Source: an uncultured Eubacteriales bacterium
GTDB lineage: Bacteria > Bacillota > Clostridia > Christensenellales > Aristaeellaceae
Length of the DNA stretch: 8,034 bases
Assembly (NCBI GenBank): GCA_900553295.1
Contig: USCR01000112.1
Location: 1 to 8,034, forward strand
Reading direction: 5' to 3'
The position numbers were made by a program, and so were the translations under genes. The notes beneath the pieces were generated by a model. That model searched no databases and was not told the origin of the DNA. It saw nothing but the letters and a program-made list of their open reading frames with translations. Below are positions 5,557 through 8,034 of the stretch, one piece after another (within the stretch, counting starts at the first letter, position 1; each line of letters starts with the position of its first letter).

Positions 5557-5592
5557 CTACGCCCGTCACCCCCGTGGCGGCGGAGTTTTTTT
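5557..5592 (+). terminator. Intrinsic terminator after the PDZ gene
   Basis: CTACGCC (5557-5563) pairs with GGCGGAG (5579-5585), with one A-G mismatch. After a bulged C, GTCAC (5565-5569) pairs with GTGGC (5574-5578) over a CCCC loop. Seven Ts (5586-5592) follow at once. It closes the PDZ/small-ORF transcript just before the promoter of the two-component system. Confidence 0.83.
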
Positions 5593-5593
5593 C

Positions 5594-5622
5594 TTGCGCA
5601 ATCGCCCACAGGGGCTTATACT
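5594..5622 (+). promoter_or_regulatory. Sigma-A promoter of the two-component operon
   Basis: TTGCGC (5594-5599) and TATACT (5617-5622) are spaced by 17 nt. The -10 differs from consensus at one position and the -35 at three. The -35 starts 2 nt after the T-run of the preceding terminator. Transcription from near 5629 would give a leader of about 27 nt before the regulator ATG. Confidence 0.7.
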
Positions 5623-5655
5623 GAATATAGAAATAGCCGCGAAAGGAGATTTTCC

Positions 5656-6324
5656 ATGCAGCTGTTGGTGGTGGATGACGAGGCCCGCATCCGCGAGCTT
5701 ATCAAAAAATATGCGACCTTTGAGCATTATGACGTTACCGAAGCGGAAAACGGCATGCAGGCAGTGGAACTCTGCCGAAAGCACAGCTATGACCTGATTA
5801 TCATGGATGTGATGATGCCGGACCTGGACGGTTTTTCCGCTTGCCGCGAAATACGCAAGCATAGCAATGTGCCTATTTTGATGCTTAGTGCCCGGGGAGA
5901 AGAATATGACAAGCTGCATGGCTTTGAGCTTGGCATTGACGATTATGTGGTCAAGCCCTTTTCCCCCAAGGAGCTGATGATGCGTGTGGCGGCCATCCTC
6001 AAGCGGAGCAGCAGCCAGACCGACACCAGGGAAACCGTGGAAATCGGGGAGCTGAAGGTGGACTTTACCGCCCGGCGGGTTACCCTGGGCGATCGTGTGC
6101 TGGAACTGAGCCCCAAGGAGTACGATTTGCTGTTTTATCTGGTGCGCAACCGCGGCATTGCCCTAACCCGGGAGAAGCTGCTTTCGGAAATTTGGGGCTA
6201 TGATTTCTTTGGCGACGACCGGACGCTGGACACCCATATCAAGCTGCTGCGCCGTCAGCTGGGACCCTATGCCGACCGGATTACAACCTTGCGGGGGGTG
6301 GGCTACCGCTTTGAACAGGAATAA
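5656..6324 (+). CDS. OmpR/PhoB-family response regulator
   Basis: This 222-residue cytoplasmic transcription factor is phosphorylated by the kinase encoded next. The receiver domain (1-117) has the acidic pair Asp7-Asp8, phospho-acceptor Asp51 in IIMDVMMPDLDG, switch residue Ser78 and conserved Lys100 in the KPF motif. The winged-helix DNA-binding domain (about 127-220) has LSPKEYDLLFYL, the recognition region DRTLDTHIKLLRRQLG, and the wing ITTLRGVGYRFE. All key residues are present. ATG 5656 follows AAAGGAGA (5642-5649) with a 6-nt gap. It shares an operon with the kinase, whose start overlaps its 3' end. Its target genes cannot be told from sequence; the neighbouring PDZ and TraX genes are candidates only by proximity. 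Confidence 0.95.
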   Translation: MQLLVVDDEARIRELIKKYATFEHYDVTEAENGMQAVELCRKHSYDLIIMDVMMPDLDGFSACREIRKHSNVPILMLSARGEEYDKLHGFELGIDDYVVKPFSPKELMMRVAAILKRSSSQTDTRETVEIGELKVDFTARRVTLGDRVLELSPKEYDLLFYLVRNRGIALTREKLLSEIWGYDFFGDDRTLDTHIKLLRRQLGPYADRITTLRGVGYRFEQE

Positions 6325-7801
6325 AGCTGCCGCCAGGCCACGCCGAAGCATCCAGCGCCAGGTAATGATGTACCTGGTGCTGTTTGTGATACTTATCATT
6401 GGCTTGCTGTGGCTGTTCCAGGTGGTGCTGCTGGATGATTTTTACCGCTATTTTAAGACGCAGATGGTGAACTCCTCTGGGGAGATCCTGGCGCAAAACA
6501 TGGATAACCCGGACCTGGATGCGTTGGCAAACCAACTGTCCAACAAAAATTCCATTTGCGTGCTGATCCTGGACGAAAACCGGCAAACACTCATTTCCTG
6601 TGAGGCGTCCATCTCCTGCGTGCTGCATAAGGCCAACGCGCAAACCCTGGCCTTTTTCTGCCAGCAGGCGGATGAGGAAAACGCGCCGCATCTGCGCCTG
6701 TTTACCATGGAACATCCCCGCAATGACCGCTATGCCATGGACCGCTTTTCCGGGCGGGTTCCGCCCAAGGAAATTAGCGCCCAGATCAGCCTGCTGTATA
6801 CCCAGAAGGTGACCCTGGCCGATGGTTCCGCACGCTATCTGCTGCTGAATGCCATGATTTCCCCCCTGGATGCCACCGTGAGCACCCTGCGCTCCCAGCT
6901 GCTGCTGATTACCGCCATTGTGCTCTCCCTGGCGCTGCTGCTGGCTGCGCTGATTTCCCGGTACGTTTCCCGGCCCATTATTGAGACCAACCAGGCAGCC
7001 AAGGCCCTGGCCCGGGGGCACTTTGAAAAACCGAAGAATGGCGACCATTACCGTGAGATCAGCGAGCTAAACGATACCCTGGTGAAGGCAGCGGACGAGT
7101 TGAGCCAGGTGGAGCACTTGCAACAGGAACTCATTGCCAACATATCCCACGACCTGCGTACGCCGCTGACCATGATTGGCGGCTATGCGGAGGTCATGCG
7201 CGATATTCCCGGGGAGAATACTCCGGAGAATATGCAGATCATTATTGATGAAACCAGCCGCCTTTCGTCCCTGGTGACGGAACTGCTGGATTTCAGCAAG
7301 CTGCAGGCCGGTACGCTGAAGATGGAACCCAGCGTCTTTTCCTTGACCCAGGCGGTCACCGCTATCCTGACCCGATACAACAAGCTGAAGGAGCAGGAAG
7401 GCTATCAGATTCTTTTTGAGCCGGCTGAGGAGTGCAATGTCTATGCCGATGAGGGCCGCATCGGACAGGTAATCTACAATCTCATCAACAATGCGCTGAC
7501 CTACACCGGCCCGGACAAAACCGTCACCGTAACCCAAACCGTGGAAGGGGACCAGGTGCGCATCGCGGTACACGACAGCGGGCAGGGCATTCCCCAGGAG
7601 GAGCTGCCGCTGATTTGGAACCGCTATTACCGGTCCAAGGAGAACCACAAGCGGGCCATTCAGGGTTCGGGGCTGGGGCTGAGCATTGTGCGCAGCATTC
7701 TGGAGGCGCACCACGCGCCCTATGGCGTGGAAAGCCAGGCGGGAACAGGCACCACCTTCTGGTTTATGCTGCCCCGAAGGAACGAGGAGCAGGAAAAATA
7801 A
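6311..7801 (+). CDS. Sensor histidine kinase (HAMP, HisKA, HATPase)
   Basis: This is a membrane sensor that autophosphorylates and passes phosphate to the regulator before it. From the chosen start it has 496 residues: a basic N-terminus (1-18), TM1 at about 19-41, an extracytoplasmic domain (about 42-190), TM2 at about 197-216, and HAMP after VSRPI (to about 265). HisKA has phospho-acceptor His280 in ISHDLRTPLT. The ATPase domain has N-box NLINNA (390-395), G1 DSGQGIP (Asp422) and G2 GSGLGLSIV (452-460). The start is uncertain. TTG 6311 overlaps the regulator by 14 nt and follows G-rich GGGGGGTGGG (6293-6302). It keeps the conserved-looking RRSIQRQV before TM1. ATG 6365 would lose that segment and lacks a ribosome site. 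The sensor domain holds four cysteines within about 45 residues and matches no ligand-binding family I can name. Confidence 0.93.
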   Translation: MNRNKAAARPRRSIQRQVMMYLVLFVILIIGLLWLFQVVLLDDFYRYFKTQMVNSSGEILAQNMDNPDLDALANQLSNKNSICVLILDENRQTLISCEASISCVLHKANAQTLAFFCQQADEENAPHLRLFTMEHPRNDRYAMDRFSGRVPPKEISAQISLLYTQKVTLADGSARYLLLNAMISPLDATVSTLRSQLLLITAIVLSLALLLAALISRYVSRPIIETNQAAKALARGHFEKPKNGDHYREISELNDTLVKAADELSQVEHLQQELIANISHDLRTPLTMIGGYAEVMRDIPGENTPENMQIIIDETSRLSSLVTELLDFSKLQAGTLKMEPSVFSLTQAVTAILTRYNKLKEQEGYQILFEPAEECNVYADEGRIGQVIYNLINNALTYTGPDKTVTVTQTVEGDQVRIAVHDSGQGIPQEELPLIWNRYYRSKENHKRAIQGSGLGLSIVRSILEAHHAPYGVESQAGTGTTFWFMLPRRNEEQEK

Positions 7802-7842
7802 AAAGCGGCACCGCCACTGCTTTCAGGCAAGTGGCGGCACCG
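7794..7842 (-). terminator. Minus-strand intrinsic terminator overlapping the kinase stop codon
   Basis: CCGCCACT (7811-7818) pairs with AGTGGCGG (7830-7837). After a 2x2 internal loop, CGG (7806-7808) pairs with CCG (7840-7842). Read on the minus strand, the stem is followed by CTTTTTATTTTT (complement of 7794-7805), a good T-tract. On the plus strand no T-run follows. It should stop transcription entering from the right; the gene it serves lies beyond the window. Its T-tract uses the last codons and stop of the kinase. Confidence 0.7.
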
Positions 7843-7867
7843 TCAGGCATTGAAAAGTGCCAGAGCG

Positions 7868-7898
7868 AAGGCGGAGGGACTGCAGCCCCTCCGCCTTT
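7868..7898 (+). terminator. Hairpin after the kinase gene, weak terminator
   Basis: AAGGCGGAGGG (7868-7878) pairs perfectly with CCCTCCGCCTT (7887-7897) over an 8-nt loop. Only TTT, then CATT, follows, so it is a poor intrinsic terminator by the T-run rule. It is the only plus-strand candidate to end the two-component transcript. It could instead be a 3'-end stabilising hairpin or a dispersed repeat. Confidence 0.5.
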
Positions 7899-8034
7899 CA
7901 TTCGTGTAAGCCGGCTTTGCGGGTCGTTGAACTTGCAAAAAAGCAATTTCTTGCAATTTCAGCGCCCCGGAAAAGGCAACGCCCGCGCAACCAGAAGGTT
8001 CACATAGGGAGCTCACATCAGGTTTTCAGGGTTC
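7899..8034. other. Right-edge intergenic sequence, no gene recognised
   Basis: No credible coding region or tRNA was found on either strand. The segment holds two direct copies of GCAATTTC (7943-7950 and 7953-7960), two copies of TTGCAA (7933-7938 and 7951-7956), and a TTGAAC that lacks a matching -10. On the minus strand ATGTGA occurs twice near the edge. It may be the 3' region of a minus-strand RNA or the upstream region of a plus-strand gene beyond the edge. Confidence 0.4.

Noticed and set aside
5458..5592. Leader-peptide attenuator controlling the two-component operon
   Set aside because: No antiterminator pairing convincing enough to compete with the 5557-5592 stem was found, and the operon has its own promoter after the terminator.
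7899..8034. SRP RNA, 6S RNA, tmRNA or tRNA at the right edge
   Set aside because: Fragments such as GGGTTC invite this, but no conserved core, cloverleaf or CCA end could be assembled within the window.

Overview
The window looks like chromosomal DNA of a GC-rich anaerobic Clostridia member, probably a gut-type Oscillospiraceae or Christensenellales relative. The strongest taxonomic marker is a SCIFF (six-cysteine peptide) locus with its radical SAM maturase, which is nearly a signature of Clostridia. Strong Shine-Dalgarno sites before every gene, TTG starts, intrinsic terminators with T-runs, a CcpA-type cre box and an OmpR/HK pair fit a Gram-positive. The genus cannot be fixed from this sequence.

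Layout. (1) 1-1793: a uronate catabolism operon, kduI followed by a kduD/gluconate 5-dehydrogenase-like short-chain dehydrogenase. A perfect cre box lies upstream and a perfect 11-bp-stem terminator downstream. (2) 1800-3980: the SCIFF ranthipeptide locus, made of a small four-helix membrane protein (TIGR04086-like), the SCIFF precursor with its own near-consensus promoter, an intercistronic terminator, and the RRE/radical SAM/SPASM maturase starting at TTG. (3) 3981-4879: a long imperfect hairpin terminator shared with a convergent TraX-family membrane protein gene on the minus strand. (4) 4989-5592: a membrane-anchored PDZ-only protein, then a 16-codon ORF with an excellent ribosome binding site, then a terminator. 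(5) 5594-7801: a two-component system with its own sigma-A promoter; the kinase most likely starts at a TTG overlapping the regulator. (6) 7802-8034: no gene found, but two strong hairpins, one of which is a terminator for minus-strand transcription arriving from beyond the right edge.

How the genes work together. KduI and the dehydrogenase act on the unsaturated uronate released by pectin or glycosaminoglycan lyases and feed it towards 2-keto-3-deoxygluconate. The cre box implies repression when preferred sugars are present. The SCIFF precursor would be bound by the N-terminal RRE domain of ScfB and given one or more Cys-derived thioether links. The terminator between the two genes should keep the precursor in excess over the enzyme. 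The PDZ protein and the two-component system lie side by side but are separated by a terminator and a promoter, so they are probably separate transcription units.

The most unusual items are the long C-terminal tail and extra leader cysteine of the SCIFF precursor, the tiny ORF at 5458-5508, the near-palindromic 14-mer present twice in the SCIFF locus, and the long hairpin after scfB. No mobile element, CRISPR array, tRNA or rRNA was seen. I found no wholly new system; the SCIFF locus is a known type with distinctive details.
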